DNA of 64,000 nt from Buttiauxella agrestis ATCC 33320 (GTDB lineage Bacteria > Pseudomonadota > Gammaproteobacteria > Enterobacterales > Enterobacteriaceae): NCBI RefSeq assembly GCF_000735355.1, contig NZ_JMPI01000020.1, positions 168,917-232,916 on the forward strand. The letters are read 5' to 3'. Position numbers and translations under genes: made by a program. The notes below the pieces were generated by a model. The model was not told the DNA's origin. It did no database searches and worked only from the letters and a program-made list of their open reading frames with translations. Below, in pieces: positions 25,965 to 37,107 of the stretch. The stretch's first letter is position 1. The number at the start of each line of letters is the position of its first letter.

Positions 25965-27224
25965 ATGACGACATCTGTGGCGCAAGCCAACACCGCAGTG
26001 ATTGAACGTATTCGCAAAGCCCGCCCACACTGGCTGGATGTTAAACCTGCCGCATCGCTGATTAGCGTGCTAAATCGCGGCATGACGCTGCTGCACGCCG
26101 GGCCGCCCATGGTATGGGAAAACATGACCGGGCCAATGAAAGGGGCCTGCATCGGCGCATGCCTGTTCGAAGGCTGGGCAAAAGATGAGGTGCAGGCGCT
26201 GCAACTACTGGAGGGGGGTGATGTCACTTTTGTGCCTTGCCACCACGTTAATGCCGTTGGCCCGATGGGCGGGATTACTTCGGCACATATGCCGATGCTG
26301 GTGGTGGAAAATATCACTGACGGCAATCGCGCCTACTGCAATCTCAACGAAGGTATCGGCAAAGTAATGCGTTTTGGTGCCTATGGAGAAGACGTACAGG
26401 CGCGCCATCGCTGGATGCGTGATGTGCTGGCTCCGGTATTGAGCGCCGCACTTTCGCAAATGGAACGTGGGATTGACCTCACCGCCATGATGGCGCAGGG
26501 CATCACGATGGGCGATGAGTTTCACCAGCGTAATATCGCGACCTCCGCATTGCTGATGCGCACGCTGGCACCGCACATTATCCGCCTGAATCACGATAAA
26601 ACCGAGCTTGCGCAAGTGATGGATTTCCTTAGCGTTACCGATCAGTTCTTCCTGAACCTGGCGATGGCGTACTGCAAAGCGGCAATGGACGCCGGAGCGG
26701 AAATAAAAGCGGGCAGCATTGTGACTGCGATGACGCGCAACGGGCATGAGTTCGGTATTCGCGTTAGCGGCCTGGGCGACCGCTGGTTCACGGCTCCCGT
26801 CAATACGCCGCAGGGGTTGTTCTTCACCGGTTATTCCCAGGAGCAGGCCAACCCGGATATGGGTGATAGTGCCATTACCGAAACCTTCGGCATCGGCGGC
26901 GCGGCAATGATTGCAGCACCCGGCGTGACGCGCTTTGTGGGCGCGGGCGGTATGGACGCGGCGCAGACCGTATCCGAAGAAATGGCGGAGATTTTCCTCG
27001 AGCGCAATATGCAACTCACGATTCCAGGCTGGGATTTCCAGGGCGCGTGTCTGGGGCTGGATATTCGTCGCATCGTCGAAACGGGGATTACGCCGCTAAT
27101 CAACACCGGTATCGCCCATAAAGACGCGGGAGTCGGGCAGATTGGCGCGGGTACGGTGCGTGCGCCGCTGGCCTGTTTTGAGCAGGCGCTTGAGGCGTTG
27201 GCTGAAGCTTTGGGTGTGGAATAA
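25965..27224 (+). CDS. allG: AllG (YlbE), oxamate carbamoyltransferase subunit
   Basis: A 419-residue DUF1116-family protein, the YlbE equivalent. Conserved glycine-rich blocks include GPPMVWENMTGPMKGACIGA near residue 45 and GMDAAQTVSEEM near 325. It is assigned as the second subunit of the AllFGH oxamate carbamoyltransferase by homology to E. coli. Its position (9 bp after allF and 2 bp before allH) points to a tightly coupled complex. It appears full length with no disruption. Confidence 0.88.
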   Translation: MTTSVAQANTAVIERIRKARPHWLDVKPAASLISVLNRGMTLLHAGPPMVWENMTGPMKGACIGACLFEGWAKDEVQALQLLEGGDVTFVPCHHVNAVGPMGGITSAHMPMLVVENITDGNRAYCNLNEGIGKVMRFGAYGEDVQARHRWMRDVLAPVLSAALSQMERGIDLTAMMAQGITMGDEFHQRNIATSALLMRTLAPHIIRLNHDKTELAQVMDFLSVTDQFFLNLAMAYCKAAMDAGAEIKAGSIVTAMTRNGHEFGIRVSGLGDRWFTAPVNTPQGLFFTGYSQEQANPDMGDSAITETFGIGGAAMIAAPGVTRFVGAGGMDAAQTVSEEMAEIFLERNMQLTIPGWDFQGACLGLDIRRIVETGITPLINTGIAHKDAGVGQIGAGTVRAPLACFEQALEALAEALGVE

Positions 27225-27226
27225 AA

Positions 27227-28036
27227 GTGAGCGAGTGCTTATTACCGTTGCTGCGGAGTCGTCAGGCTCCCGCATTCCGCCAGCTTTGGCGGGTCACGGG
27301 GGTCTACCCGCGCACCATTAATCTGGCCGCCAACGACGGCGCATTATTAACGCTGCACCGCGCCGGTGAAGGTGTCAGCCCGATGGGATGGGTGCTGCGC
27401 CATGACGATCATCAGCGCCTGCGACTGGCACTCAAGCGTGATACCCCAATCAGCGTTACCGAAAAGGGGCTGAATTTAGCCGGATATCATCTGGTTGCGC
27501 CGCAACGTGAGTGCTCGCTTCGCCTGCCGGATAACCCGGCTGTACCCTGTTTGCAAACCTCGCTGTTGTATTGCAATGCGGAAACCGGGCTTTATGGCCC
27601 GCTTTCTACGATTGCCAGCCAGCCGTTACCCGTGGAGTTACGCCAGTTTCAACGTAGTTTCCGCGCGTCGCTTGCAGGCAAGGTGGTGAACTGGTGTCGG
27701 ATGCTCGGGAAAGGGCCAGGTTTGACGCCGACCCACGACGATATTCTGGTCGGCATGTTGCTGGCAGGGTGGTATCACCGCCGGTTAAGTGCAGAATGCG
27801 GCGCGCATTTTTTTGACGCCTCCGTTGATTTACGCGCGACGACAACGCAAGTGAGCGTTAACTATCTGCGCTTTGCCGCACAGGGCGTGTTCTCCTCGCC
27901 ATTACTGCATTTTGCACATTCATTAACTTCACCGGCTCGCCTGCCGTTTGCCACCCGGCAATTGTTATCGCTGGGACACACTTCGGGCGCGGATACTTTG
28001 CTGGGTTTTTGGTTAGGGCAGCGGGTCGTACTGTAA
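27227..28036 (+). CDS. allH: AllH (YlbF), oxamate carbamoyltransferase subunit
   Basis: A 269-residue DUF2877-family protein, the YlbF equivalent, with GKGPGLTPTHDDILVGMLLAG near residue 162, the strongest family signature. It starts with GTG at 27227, only 2 bp after the allG stop. It is the third subunit of the oxamate carbamoyltransferase, by homology. allK lies 18 bp downstream. Confidence 0.87.
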   Translation: MSECLLPLLRSRQAPAFRQLWRVTGVYPRTINLAANDGALLTLHRAGEGVSPMGWVLRHDDHQRLRLALKRDTPISVTEKGLNLAGYHLVAPQRECSLRLPDNPAVPCLQTSLLYCNAETGLYGPLSTIASQPLPVELRQFQRSFRASLAGKVVNWCRMLGKGPGLTPTHDDILVGMLLAGWYHRRLSAECGAHFFDASVDLRATTTQVSVNYLRFAAQGVFSSPLLHFAHSLTSPARLPFATRQLLSLGHTSGADTLLGFWLGQRVVL

Positions 28037-28054
28037 CGTTTACAAGGATATGTG

Positions 28055-28957
28055 ATGAAAACTTTAGTCGTAGCTCTTGGCGGGAACGCGTTGCTACAGC
28101 GTGGTGAAGCGCTGAGCGTGGAAAATCAGTACCGCAATATTGATAAAGTGGCGAGTGCGCTGGCGCGGCTGGCGAAAGATTTTCGCGTCGCAGTGGTGCA
28201 TGGCAACGGCCCGCAGGTAGGGCTGCTGGCACTGCAAAACCAGGCGTATAAAGAGGTCGCGGCTTATCCGCTCGATGTGCTGGTGGCCGAAAGCCAGGGC
28301 ATGATTGGCTATATGCTGGCGCAGCGTATGGCGCAGCAACCGCATATGCCGCCAGTTACCGCCGTGTTGACGCGTATGCTGGTGGACCGCCATGATCCGG
28401 CGTTTACATCACCCGAAAAGTTCATCGGCCCGGTTTATTCCCCGGAGCAACAACCCGTCCTTGAAGCGCAACACGGTTGGCTGATGAAAGCCGATGGCCG
28501 TTATATTCGCCGCGTCGTGGCGTCACCAGCGCCGCTTAAAATTATCGACAGCGAAGCCATCGAGCTGCTGTTAAAACATAACCATATGGTGGTGTGCAGC
28601 GGTGGCGGCGGGGTGGCGATGGTCGAAGGCAAAAATGGGCTGGAAGGTGTGGAAGCGGTGATTGATAAAGATCTGGCGGCGGCGTTACTGGCGCAACAGA
28701 TTGACGCGGACGGGCTACTGATTCTGACTGATGCCGATGCGGTGTATGAAAACTGGGGTACGCCACAGCAACGGGCAATTCGCCGGGCAACACCCGACGC
28801 GCTGGCACCGTTTGCTAAATCGGATGGTTCAATGGGGCCAAAAGTGGCGGCGGTCAGCAGTTTTGTTCGCCAGCACAACAAACCAGCATGGATTGGGGCG
28901 TTGGATCAGATTGAACAGATTCTGGCGGGTGAAGCCGGAACCTGCATCGCAATGTAA
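28055..28957 (+). CDS. allK: AllK (YbcF), carbamate kinase
   Basis: A 300-residue amino-acid-kinase-fold carbamate kinase (ArcC family) that uses carbamoyl phosphate from AllFGH to make ATP, ammonia and CO2. N-terminal VVALGGNALLQRG, VHGNGPQVGLL and CSGGGGVAMVEG near residue 190 are diagnostic. The start at 28055 (ATG) has AAGG 7 nt upstream; a GTG one codon earlier is an alternative. It is the last gene of the rightward allF-allG-allH-allK run and converges on mnmH. Confidence 0.92.
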   Translation: MKTLVVALGGNALLQRGEALSVENQYRNIDKVASALARLAKDFRVAVVHGNGPQVGLLALQNQAYKEVAAYPLDVLVAESQGMIGYMLAQRMAQQPHMPPVTAVLTRMLVDRHDPAFTSPEKFIGPVYSPEQQPVLEAQHGWLMKADGRYIRRVVASPAPLKIIDSEAIELLLKHNHMVVCSGGGGVAMVEGKNGLEGVEAVIDKDLAAALLAQQIDADGLLILTDADAVYENWGTPQQRAIRRATPDALAPFAKSDGSMGPKVAAVSSFVRQHNKPAWIGALDQIEQILAGEAGTCIAM

Positions 28958-28963
28958 GTTTTA

Positions 28964-28986
28964 TGGCGGATGACGCAAGTTGTCCG
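28964..28986. repeat. Partial REP-like palindrome between allK and mnmH
   Basis: GGCGGATGACGCAAGTTGTCCGC, written here in part (GGCGGATGACG, then GTCCGC), resembles one REP arm and sits at a convergent gene junction. It is degenerate. Confidence 0.35.
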
Positions 28987-28988
28987 CG

Positions 28989-30086
28989 TTACGTCCGGCT
29001 GCGCAGCCAGGATTCGACCTGGCTGTAGTCGCCACGAAACACAATATTTCCCGCTTTTTTGCTGAGCTGGTAACGATACATCGGGTCGTAATACTCTTCG
29101 AGCAGTGGCGCAAGCCAGGCCAGATGCCCCTCAACGGAACCGGTTTTACGTTGCAATTCCAGCGCGTTATCCAGATGTTTGCTGAACTGAGCAAAACGCT
29201 CCAGCCCCAAACGACGGCGTATAGCAAACAGGCCATGATGCAAATATTCGGCATAGTTTTGCCAGGCCGTTTCTTCGTCATGAATCGACAAAAACGCACT
29301 GCTCATTTGCTGGAAATATTCGGTTTTCAGGCGCTCTAAACGCTGCTCAAACGGGTCTTCAATCACCACAATCGGTGAGCGTAGCATCTGCTCTCTGAAG
29401 CATTCCGGAATATGGCGCGAGCCAATCATGCGGCCTTCATCTTCGATAACCCAGGTGACTTCGCCACCGTCACTTTTCTTCAGCAGGGTAACAGCAAGGT
29501 TATTTTCAAAGTTCGTTTGCGAGGGCTGTTCCACAATCGTGCGGCCAAATGAGGAACCACGATGGTGCGCCAACCCTTCAAGGTCAACGCCGGTTGGCAA
29601 TGAGCGAATCAGAATGGTTTTGCCCCCGCCAGTGTTACCGCTGACCAAAATCATCGGCCAGCGCGAGCGGGTTTCAATCACGTCCATTGCGTAATGGCGC
29701 AGTGCTTTATAACCGCCCTCGACCAGCGGATAGTCAACACCCGCTTCGCGTAACCATTGCTGAACCAGATGCGAACGCATCCCGCCGCGTGCGCAACACA
29801 GATAACCCTGCGGATTTTCGCGGCATGCGGCAAGCCACTTTTGCAAACGCGCCTCACGGATTTTGCCATGAACCAGACTATGCCCTAATTTCACCGCCGC
29901 CTGCTGCCCATGCTGCTTGTAGCAAGTGCCTACGGCTGCTCGCTCTTCATCGGTCATCAGCGGTAAATTCAGCGCGCCAGGCATCGCCCCCTGGCTGAAT
30001 TCAACCGGCGCGCGCACGTCGATAAGCGCCGTACCGTTGCGCAGCAGATGGTCATAATTTTGAGTATCAGGACGAGCGTTTTGCAT
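28989..30086 (-). CDS. mnmH: MnmH (SelU/YbbB), tRNA 2-selenouridine synthase
   Basis: A 365-residue enzyme with an N-terminal rhodanese domain (about 10-135) carrying the essential Cys97 in YLCCARGG, then a P-loop domain with SGNTGGGKT (149-157). It geranylates and then selenates 2-thiouridine at the tRNA wobble position, using selenophosphate. The start at 30086 ([10 protein letters not shown]) matches the E. coli length (364); the longer in-frame extension to 30197 lacks homology. In E. coli this gene sits between ybbP and allS; here it lies next to purK. Confidence 0.94.
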   Translation of the reverse strand: MQNARPDTQNYDHLLRNGTALIDVRAPVEFSQGAMPGALNLPLMTDEERAAVGTCYKQHGQQAAVKLGHSLVHGKIREARLQKWLAACRENPQGYLCCARGGMRSHLVQQWLREAGVDYPLVEGGYKALRHYAMDVIETRSRWPMILVSGNTGGGKTILIRSLPTGVDLEGLAHHRGSSFGRTIVEQPSQTNFENNLAVTLLKKSDGGEVTWVIEDEGRMIGSRHIPECFREQMLRSPIVVIEDPFEQRLERLKTEYFQQMSSAFLSIHDEETAWQNYAEYLHHGLFAIRRRLGLERFAQFSKHLDNALELQRKTGSVEGHLAWLAPLLEEYYDPMYRYQLSKKAGNIVFRGDYSQVESWLRSRT

Positions 30087-30209
30087 ATAAAACCTTAGAG
30101 CGAGTGAGGCCAGAAACGCCGTGGATTGTGCGCTTTCGCGTATAGAAAAGAAAGGCTGGGGAAATTGAGGGGCAGAGCGGGTGAGCAAAAATGCCACCCG
30201 CTACTGTGA

Positions 30210-31274
30210 TTAGAACTTACTTTGCGCCCAGGCAATGCCGCTGGCGTATTCCGCTGGAAGCAAAGGTACCAGTGCCTCGAGAGAAGCGCTCAGTCTGCCG
30301 GTATCGCTGTCGTTCAGGTTAAGATGGCCGACTTTGCGGCCCTCGCGCACTTCTTTATCGTACCAGTGTAAATGGACCAGCGGCAGTTTCAGCCAGTCGT
30401 AATTCAGGTCGGTGCCGATAAGATTGACCATCACTGAAGGCGAGTTCACCACAGGTTGCGGCAGTGGCAGTTCCACAATCGCCCGCAGATGCAGTTCAAA
30501 CTGGCTGATGGATGCGCCATTTTGCGTCCAGTGCCCGCTGTTATGTACGCGCGGCGCAAGCTCGTTAATCAGCAACCCGGCGGGAGTGATAAAGCACTCC
30601 ATCGCCATCACGCCAACATAATTCAGCTCGTGCAAAATCGCCGAAAGCATGGCTTCAGCCTGTTGCTGCTGCTCAATGTTGGCCTGTGGGAACACCACGC
30701 TGGTGCGCAGAATGCCGTCCTGATGCAGATTGTGCGTCAGCGGATAGAACACGGTTGTGCCATCGTGACCGCGAGCGCCTACTAACGAAACTTCACCCGA
30801 GAAGTTAATCCCTTGCTCAACGATGCACTCGCCATAGCAATCGTCAGGCAACTGATCGGTTTCATGGCTGTGTAAACGCCACTGCCCGCGCCCGTCGTAA
30901 CCGCCAACGCGGCGTTTCACAATGGCTAATTCACCCAGATTTTGGAAAACACTCGTCCATTCATCACGGCCAGAGAGCAGTTGCCACGGTGCGGTAGCCA
31001 GTTCGAGCTTATCGAATAGCTGCTTTTGTGTCAGACGGTCGGCGATAATCGGGAAAACATCGCGATTCACAAACGCGTTATGACGCGCTAATTCGCGGGT
31101 GAGGGCGGTTTCAGGCCAGCGCTCAATTTCTGCGGTAATAACACTTTGTGCAAATGGCACAGCTTCAGGTTCGGCATCAAGGCCAACCGGATAAACGGCG
31201 ATGCCCAGCGGTTCACCCGCCTGGCGCAGCATTCTGCCTAACTGACCATTACCTAATACGCAGACGCGTTTCAT
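30210..31274 (-). CDS. purK: PurK, N5-carboxyaminoimidazole ribonucleotide synthetase
   Basis: A 354-residue ATP-grasp enzyme that joins AIR and bicarbonate using ATP in purine synthesis. N-terminal [12 protein letters not shown] is the PurK signature; ATP-grasp core motifs [15 protein letters not shown] and [15 protein letters not shown] are present. It overlaps the purE stop by ATGA, forming the purEK operon under a PurR box. Full length compared with E. coli (355). Confidence 0.96.
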   Translation of the reverse strand: MKRVCVLGNGQLGRMLRQAGEPLGIAVYPVGLDAEPEAVPFAQSVITAEIERWPETALTRELARHNAFVNRDVFPIIADRLTQKQLFDKLELATAPWQLLSGRDEWTSVFQNLGELAIVKRRVGGYDGRGQWRLHSHETDQLPDDCYGECIVEQGINFSGEVSLVGARGHDGTTVFYPLTHNLHQDGILRTSVVFPQANIEQQQQAEAMLSAILHELNYVGVMAMECFITPAGLLINELAPRVHNSGHWTQNGASISQFELHLRAIVELPLPQPVVNSPSVMVNLIGTDLNYDWLKLPLVHLHWYDKEVREGRKVGHLNLNDSDTGRLSASLEALVPLLPAEYASGIAWAQSKF

Positions 31275-31780
31275 GCGTCACCCCGTGGATCCGGGTTTTC
31301 CAGCACTTCGTCAGTCTGACTTTGACGCCACGCTTGCAGGCGCTGATGCAAGCCGCTGTCATGCAGGGCAAGAATTTGAGCGGCCAGCAGCGCGGCATTC
31401 GCAGCACCTGCTTTGCCAATCGCCAGCGTGCCGACGGGAATACCACGCGGCATTTGCACAATAGAATAGAGACTGTCTACGCCGCTTAATGCCGCACTTT
31501 GAACGGGCACGCCCAGCACGGGGACCAGAGTTTTCGCCGCAATCATGCCCGGCAAATGTGCCGCTCCGCCTGCACCCGCAATAATCACCTGCAAACCGTT
31601 GTCGCTTGCTTGTTCGGCAAAACTGAACAGTTTATCGGGAGTGCGGTGTGCGGAAACCACTTCTACATGGTGCGGGACTTCAAGGGCGGTGAGGATTTCT
31701 GCGGCAAACTGCATGGTAGCCCAGTCACTTTTGGAACCCATGACAATGGCGATACGCGCTGGGGTCTGGTTGGAGGACAT
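31271..31780 (-). CDS. purE: PurE, N5-CAIR mutase
   Basis: A 169-residue class I PurE that moves the carboxyl group of N5-CAIR to form CAIR. MGSKSDW (14-20), SAHRTP with catalytic His45 (43-48), and the [11 protein letters not shown] and [13 protein letters not shown] blocks are unmistakable. The ATG at 31780 is chosen over a TTG nine bases upstream because length and N-terminus match E. coli and AGGAG lies 12 nt before it. First gene of purEK. Confidence 0.97.
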   Translation of the reverse strand: MSSNQTPARIAIVMGSKSDWATMQFAAEILTALEVPHHVEVVSAHRTPDKLFSFAEQASDNGLQVIIAGAGGAAHLPGMIAAKTLVPVLGVPVQSAALSGVDSLYSIVQMPRGIPVGTLAIGKAGAANAALLAAQILALHDSGLHQRLQAWRQSQTDEVLENPDPRGDA

Positions 31781-31869
31781 GCGTCTCAAAACTCCTGTGG
31801 GTATGCAAACATCACCGAACGTGGCTCGGTCGGTCAGAAGGGCTCAGAGAATACCATGAACATAGAGCA

Positions 31870-31885
31870 AGGAAAACGGTTGCGT
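31870..31885 (-). promoter_or_regulatory. PurR operator of purEK
   Basis: The minus strand reads ACGCAACCGTTTTCCT, matching the PurR consensus ACGCAAACGTTTGCGT at 13 of 16 positions. It lies 90 bp upstream of purE, as in E. coli. Repression by PurR with hypoxanthine/guanine is inferred. Confidence 0.82.
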
Positions 31886-31918
31886 GGTTAACAAAACGGC
31901 AAAAAGAGGTGATTTTAT

Positions 31919-32644
31919 TTAAAAGGAGAAAGGAATTAACTCTACGTCTTCGGCTGTGACTTTAATCATCGATCCCTGCGTGTGCCATGCGCCAAGCACG
32001 CAGCGAAACGCGGGTTTACCATTGGCTGAAATCGGATGAATTTCCGGGCGATGGGTATGACCGTGGATCATCCATTGCACCTGATGGCGTTCGAGGGCGT
32101 CGATAACCGCGTGCGGGTTCACATCCATAATCGCCATGGATTTACTGCTATTTGAGGCTTTGCTGTCAGCACGCATTTTGGCGGCGACGCGTTTGCGGAT
32201 AAACAGCGGTAGGGCGAGGAATAACCATTGCAGCCAGGGCTGGTGGACTTTTTTGCGGAACGCCTGATAACCGTGGTCGTCAGTACATAGCGTGTCGCCG
32301 TGCAGCAGCAATATTTTGCGGCCATACAGTTCAACGATTTTTTCTTCTGGCAGCAGCGTCATACCGCTTAAGCGGGCAAAACGTTTGCCAAGTAGGAAAT
32401 CCCGGTTGCCATGAATAAAGAAGCAAGGCACGCCAGAATCCACCAGGTCTTTGATGGCTAGCGCGATTTGGCGGTGCAGCAGCTCCGGATCGTCGTCGCC
32501 AATCCAGGCTTCAAAGAGATCGCCAAGGATATAAAGCGCGTCTGCTTCCCGAGCGCGGCCTGCCAGAAAACGCAGAAAACCGGCGGTGATCGCCGGTTCT
32601 TCTGAACACAGATGTAAATCTGCGATAAAAAGCGTCATCGCCAT
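31919..32644 (-). CDS. lpxH: LpxH, UDP-2,3-diacylglucosamine pyrophosphatase
   Basis: A 241-residue calcineurin-like Mn-dependent hydrolase that makes lipid X from UDP-2,3-diacylglucosamine in lipid A synthesis at the inner membrane. Metal motifs are Asp9 and His11 (IADLHL), [18 protein letters not shown] and the C-terminal HGHTHRP. The start is either the ATG at 32644 or the ATG two codons later; both lack a clear ribosome site, suggesting coupling to ppiB, which ends 8 bp upstream. The protein is intact. Confidence 0.95.
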   Translation of the reverse strand: MAMTLFIADLHLCSEEPAITAGFLRFLAGRAREADALYILGDLFEAWIGDDDPELLHRQIALAIKDLVDSGVPCFFIHGNRDFLLGKRFARLSGMTLLPEEKIVELYGRKILLLHGDTLCTDDHGYQAFRKKVHQPWLQWLFLALPLFIRKRVAAKMRADSKASNSSKSMAIMDVNPHAVIDALERHQVQWMIHGHTHRPEIHPISANGKPAFRCVLGAWHTQGSMIKVTAEDVELIPFSF

Positions 32645-32652
32645 CGGGCGAA

Positions 32653-33147
32653 TTATTCGCTTACGGTTACGCTAGTGATAACCACGTCTTCTTTAGGAAC
32701 GTCCTGGTGCATACCGCTGCGACCCGTGGACACGCCTTTGATTTTCTCTACTACGTCCATGCCTTCAACGACTTCGGCAAACACGCAATAACCCCAACCT
32801 TGCATGCTTTCGCTGCTGAAGTTCAGGAAATCGTTATCCGCTACGTTAATGAAGAACTGGGAGCTTGCAGAATGTGGCGCCTGGGTACGAGCCATTGCCA
32901 GCGTGCCCTTGGTATTTTTCAGGCCGTTATTCGCTTCGTTTTGAATGGTGTCTTTGGTTTCTTTCTGCTTCATACCCGGTTCAAAACCGCCGCCCTGGAT
33001 CATAAAACCGTTGATCACACGGTGGAAAATGGTGTTGGCGTAGAAACCTTCGCGGCAGTACTCGAGGAAGTTTTTAACAGTTTCAGGCGCTTTATCATCA
33101 AAAGTTTTGATTACGATATCGCCGTGATTAGTATGAAAAGTAACCAT
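32653..33147 (-). CDS. ppiB: PpiB, cytoplasmic peptidyl-prolyl isomerase (cyclophilin)
   Basis: A 164-residue cyclophilin that accelerates proline isomerisation. [14 protein letters not shown] and [17 protein letters not shown] are the catalytic-core signatures. The start at 33147 ([10 protein letters not shown]) matches E. coli exactly in length; the long upstream in-frame extension is not supported. It is divergent from cysS and followed closely by lpxH. Confidence 0.96.
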   Translation of the reverse strand: MVTFHTNHGDIVIKTFDDKAPETVKNFLEYCREGFYANTIFHRVINGFMIQGGGFEPGMKQKETKDTIQNEANNGLKNTKGTLAMARTQAPHSASSQFFINVADNDFLNFSSESMQGWGYCVFAEVVEGMDVVEKIKGVSTGRSGMHQDVPKEDVVITSVTVSE

Positions 33148-33336
33148 GCTGTGCATCCTATATTTAGTCAGACAGTGTTCCGGCAGACGGTGCCGCCACA
33201 CAAGGTGGTTGTTATAGCATAACTGTACACTGTGAGTCAGTAAGCTATATCCTCGCAAAGCACACTGCCTCTGGGTAAAATTATGGTTTAATATAGCCAA
33301 TTGCACCGTTTCGACACACTTACATGGAATCCCCTG

Positions 33337-34725
33337 ATGTTAAAAATCTTCAATACAATGAGTCGCCAAAAAGAGGAATTCAAACCTATTCATGCCGGAG
33401 AGGTTGGCATGTACGTGTGTGGTATCACCGTTTACGATTTGTGTCATATCGGACATGGTCGTACTTTTGTTGCCTTCGATGTGGTTGCGCGTTACCTGCG
33501 TTTTATCGGCTATAAGCTGAAATACGTGCGCAACATTACTGATATCGACGACAAAATTATCAAACGCGCTAACGAAAACGGCGAAGATTTTGTGGCGCTG
33601 GTTGATCGTATGGTGGCTGAAATGCATACCGATTTCGACGCGCTGAACATTTTGCGCCCGGACAGCGAGCCTCGCGCCACTAAACATATCCCAGACATCA
33701 TCGAAATTGTTGAACAGCTTATCGAGCGTAATCACGCCTATGTTGCCAGCAATGGCGACGTGATGTTCTCCGTGGAAACTGACGCGGATTACGGCAAGCT
33801 TTCGCGTCAGGATCTGGATCAACTGCAAGCTGGCGCTCGTGTTGAAGTCGAAGCGAACGTTAAGCGCAGCCCAATGGATTTCGTGCTGTGGAAGATGTCT
33901 AAACCGGGCGAGCCAAGCTGGCAGTCGCCGTGGGGCGAGGGCCGTCCAGGCTGGCACATCGAATGTTCGGCGATGAACTGCAAACAGCTCGGCAACCATT
34001 TTGATATCCACGGTGGTGGTTCAGATTTGATGTTCCCGCACCACGAAAACGAAATCGCGCAGTCCACCTGTGCGCACGGCGGCGAATACGTTAATACCTG
34101 GATGCACTCAGGCATGGTGATGGTCGATCGCGAGAAAATGTCCAAATCACTGGGCAACTTCTTTACCGTGCGCGACGTGCTGAAATATTACGACGCGGAA
34201 ACCATTCGCTACTTCCTGATGTCCGGCCACTATCGTAGCCAGTTGAACTACAGCGAAGAAAACCTGAAACAGGCGCGTACTTCTCTGGAGCGTTTGTACA
34301 CTGCACTGCGCGGCACAGATTCAAATGTTCAGCCTGCCGGTGGCGAAGCGTTTGAAGCACGTTTCCGTGAAGCGATGGATGATGACTTTAATACGCCGGA
34401 AGCCTATTCCGTACTGTTTGATATGGCGCGTGAAGTGAACCGCTTGAAAACAGAAGATTTGGCTGCGGCAAATGGCCTGGCGGCGGCGTTACGCCAGCTT
34501 TCGGGCGTGCTGGGCTTGCTTGAGCAAGATCCAGAAACGTTCCTGCAAGGCGGGGCGCAGTCCGATGACAGCGAAGTGGCTGAAATCGAAGCGCTTATCA
34601 AACAGCGTAACGATGCGCGTCAATCTAAAGACTGGGCGCTGGCAGACCAGGCTCGTGACCGCCTCAATGAAATGGGTATCGTGCTGGAAGACGGTGCGCA
34701 GGGTACCACCTGGCGTCGCAAGTAA
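33337..34725 (+). CDS. cysS: CysS, cysteinyl-tRNA synthetase
   Basis: A 462-residue class I synthetase. HIGH motif at 37-40 (CHIGH), zinc ligand Cys28 in [20 protein letters not shown] and HHENEIAQS zinc-site blocks, and KMSKS near residue 270 are present. The start at 33337 ([10 protein letters not shown]) fits the E. coli length (461); an upstream in-frame start at 33301 lacks homology. A strong terminator follows. Confidence 0.97.
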   Translation: MLKIFNTMSRQKEEFKPIHAGEVGMYVCGITVYDLCHIGHGRTFVAFDVVARYLRFIGYKLKYVRNITDIDDKIIKRANENGEDFVALVDRMVAEMHTDFDALNILRPDSEPRATKHIPDIIEIVEQLIERNHAYVASNGDVMFSVETDADYGKLSRQDLDQLQAGARVEVEANVKRSPMDFVLWKMSKPGEPSWQSPWGEGRPGWHIECSAMNCKQLGNHFDIHGGGSDLMFPHHENEIAQSTCAHGGEYVNTWMHSGMVMVDREKMSKSLGNFFTVRDVLKYYDAETIRYFLMSGHYRSQLNYSEENLKQARTSLERLYTALRGTDSNVQPAGGEAFEARFREAMDDDFNTPEAYSVLFDMAREVNRLKTEDLAAANGLAAALRQLSGVLGLLEQDPETFLQGGAQSDDSEVAEIEALIKQRNDARQSKDWALADQARDRLNEMGIVLEDGAQGTTWRRK

Positions 34726-34748
34726 TTTTTATTCCCTCAATAATACAG

Positions 34749-34772
34749 AAAGCGGCTTAGGCCGCTTTTTTT
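34749..34772 (+). terminator. Terminator of cysS
   Basis: AAAGCGGC-TTAG-GCCGCTTT with a run of seven T residues ending at 34772: an 8-bp stem with U-tract, a classic Rho-independent terminator. Confidence 0.9.
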
Positions 34773-34815
34773 ATCAGCTATTATATTGGAGATAAGAATT
34801 AAAAAAGGTCTATTC

Positions 34816-35478
34816 ATGGATACGGTAAATAATCAAAACAGCGGCCACAGCTATCCATCGTTTTATCCCCCTCGTCCAGTCACTGAAATAGCGTTGTTGC
34901 GTCAGGCGCTTAGCGCGGTGGGAACCGATCAAATTTTTCATTCTCGGGATGAGATTTACGCTATTCGGGAAAATGAAAAATCCCTCTATTTATTTGCCGA
35001 CGGGCATTTCAGCGCTATTCGTAGCGTTGACGGTTTGGTGCTTTCTTCGGTTCGCGGAGAGCTGATTTTTGGCATTGCAGAATGTATGAGGCCACGGGGT
35101 GGCTGGTTTTTAAAGGTTGAAGAAACGTGTACGGCGCGCGTTGTGCCAGCCGATCAGGCATTTGCCATTTTTACGCAACAACAGTTATGGGAACCGGTCG
35201 CGAGCATTCTTTCATGGTTTTTGCAGATTTACTCCCTGCGTGAAGAGCATTTGGTAGGTGTGTCGGCGTATGTCATGGTGCGCAATAAATTAATTGAACT
35301 TCAAACCCTGGCGCCTGAGATGCGCTGCAATATTAATGTGGCGGACTTTATTCAGGAACGTACGCAACTTGCCCGAAGCACCATCATGGCGATTCTGGGT
35401 GAGTTACGCCGTGGGGATTATGTTGAGATAAAGCGCGGAAAGCTGGTGACGGTAAAATATTTGCCAAAAGAATATTAA
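34816..35478 (+). CDS. IprA-like Crp-fold transcriptional regulator
   Basis: A 220-residue protein with a cyclic-nucleotide-binding-like beta barrel (about 25-130) and a C-terminal winged helix (about 165-215; VADFIQERTQLARSTIMAIL, then LRRGDYVEIKRGKLV). Overall layout and the ending LPKEY resemble IprA (YaiV), a regulator linked to peroxide resistance, but sequence similarity is moderate, so this is a relative rather than a proven orthologue. No cAMP-contact motif is visible. The start at 34816 has AAGGT upstream; a TTG at 34786 is less likely. It sits convergent to ahpF, which fits a role near peroxide defence. Confidence 0.75.
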   Translation: MDTVNNQNSGHSYPSFYPPRPVTEIALLRQALSAVGTDQIFHSRDEIYAIRENEKSLYLFADGHFSAIRSVDGLVLSSVRGELIFGIAECMRPRGGWFLKVEETCTARVVPADQAFAIFTQQQLWEPVASILSWFLQIYSLREEHLVGVSAYVMVRNKLIELQTLAPEMRCNINVADFIQERTQLARSTIMAILGELRRGDYVEIKRGKLVTVKYLPKEY

Positions 35479-35511
35479 AAAAGCGGCCCATCGAATGATG
35501 AGCCGCTTTTT
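35478..35511. terminator. Bidirectional terminator between the IprA-like gene and ahpF
   Basis: AAAAAGCGGC (35478-35487) pairs with GCCGCTTTTT (35502-35511), giving U-tracts on both strands, exactly between the two convergent stop codons. Confidence 0.9.
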
Positions 35512-35512
35512 A

Positions 35513-37072
35513 TTATGAATGGCGAATCAGATAATCAAACGCGCTTAGAGAGGCTTTGGCACCTTCGCCGGTGGCGATAATAATCTGTTTGTATGGGACG
35601 GTGGTGCAGTCACCCGCCGCAAATACGCCTTTCACCGTGGTTTCGCACTTAGCATCAGTGATGATTTCACCCATGCGGTTACGTTCAACGCTGCCTTCCA
35701 GCCAGTTGGTGTTTGGCAACAGACCGATTTGCACGAAAATACCTGCCAGCTCAATATCATGCACTTCTTGTGTCACACGATCCTGATACTTCAGTCCAGT
35801 CACTTTGCTGCCGTCGCCTTTCACTTCCAGCGTTTGGGCATTCAAAATAATATCGACGTTTTTCAGGCTACGAAGTTTCTTCTGCAAGACCTGGTCGGCC
35901 TTCATTTCCGGGGCAAATTCCAACAGCGTAACGTGTTCAACAAGACCCGCCAGGTCAATCGCCGCTTCCACGCCGGAGTTGCCGCCGCCAATCACCGCCA
36001 CGCGTTTGCCTTTAAACAGCGGGCCGTCGCAGTGCGGACAGTACGTCACGCCTTTGGTGCGGTACTGTTCTTCGCCCGGCACATTCATGTTGCGCCATTT
36101 TGCACCCGTCGCAATGATGATGCTGCGTGCGCTCAGTGTGGCGCCCGAGGCCGTTTGAATCTGGTGTAATCCGCCTTCGGTTTGCGCCGGGATCAGTTTG
36201 CTGGCGCTTTGCGTGTCGATAACGTCAACGTCGTAATCATCAACGTGCGCTTTCAGTGCGCCAGCCAGTTTCTGGCCTTCAGTTTTTGGCACTGAAATGT
36301 AGTTTTCAATATCAACGGTATCTAAAACCTGGCCGCCGAAACGCTCGCCCATCAGACCGGTGCGAATGCCTTTACGCGCGGAGTACACTGCCGCCGCCGC
36401 ACCTGCCGGGCCACTGCCGACGATCAGCACATCGTAGGCCTCGCGTTTATTCAACGCTTCGGCAGCACGTTTTTCAGCCCCGGTATCAATTTTGCTGACG
36501 ATTTCAGCCAGCGTCATGCGCCCCTGTCCGAACTCTTTACCGTTCAGGAATACCGCGGGTACGCCCATGACATTGCGATCCGTAATCTCATTCTGGTAAA
36601 CGCCGCCATCAATCGCCGTGTGGCTGATACGCGGGTTCAACACGCTCATCAGGTTAAGCGCTTGCACCACGTCCGGGCAGTTGTGGCAGGAGAGCGAGTA
36701 ATAGGTTTCAAAATGGAAATCGCCGTCGATTTCACGAATTTGCTCCAGCAAATCCTGCGACTCTTTCGACGGGTGTCCCCCGGTTTGCAGCAAAGCTAAA
36801 ACCAGAGAAGTAAATTCGTGGCCGAGTGGGGAACCGGCAAAACGCGGGCCTTTATCGGAGCCTGGATTGGTAATCAAAAATGACGGTTTGCGCACCGGCA
36901 AATCGTTATTAATGGTGAACGTAATCTTGTCGGATAATCCCGCAATATCCGCCAACAGAGCGCCTAATTCAGAAGACTTGACGCTGTTATCAAGTGTTGC
37001 AATCAACTCAACAGGTTTGGTGAGCTTCTCAAGATAAGTTTTGAGTTGAGTTTTCATATTAATATCGAGCAT
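35513..37072 (-). CDS. ahpF: AhpF, alkyl hydroperoxide reductase flavoprotein subunit
   Basis: A 519-residue NADH-dependent disulfide reductase for AhpC. The N-terminal double-thioredoxin-fold domain has the redox pair Cys129/Cys132 (SCHNCPD); the thioredoxin-reductase-like part has FAD site [11 protein letters not shown] and active pair CPHCDG near 345-348, plus NAD site [10 protein letters not shown]. Same length region and start ([10 protein letters not shown]) as E. coli. It follows ahpC after about 100 bp containing an attenuator-like hairpin. Confidence 0.97.
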   Translation of the reverse strand: MLDINMKTQLKTYLEKLTKPVELIATLDNSVKSSELGALLADIAGLSDKITFTINNDLPVRKPSFLITNPGSDKGPRFAGSPLGHEFTSLVLALLQTGGHPSKESQDLLEQIREIDGDFHFETYYSLSCHNCPDVVQALNLMSVLNPRISHTAIDGGVYQNEITDRNVMGVPAVFLNGKEFGQGRMTLAEIVSKIDTGAEKRAAEALNKREAYDVLIVGSGPAGAAAAVYSARKGIRTGLMGERFGGQVLDTVDIENYISVPKTEGQKLAGALKAHVDDYDVDVIDTQSASKLIPAQTEGGLHQIQTASGATLSARSIIIATGAKWRNMNVPGEEQYRTKGVTYCPHCDGPLFKGKRVAVIGGGNSGVEAAIDLAGLVEHVTLLEFAPEMKADQVLQKKLRSLKNVDIILNAQTLEVKGDGSKVTGLKYQDRVTQEVHDIELAGIFVQIGLLPNTNWLEGSVERNRMGEIITDAKCETTVKGVFAAGDCTTVPYKQIIIATGEGAKASLSAFDYLIRHS

Positions 37073-37107
37073 GTGTGTCTCCCTGTTGTATTGGCGAGAA
37101 AAAGCAG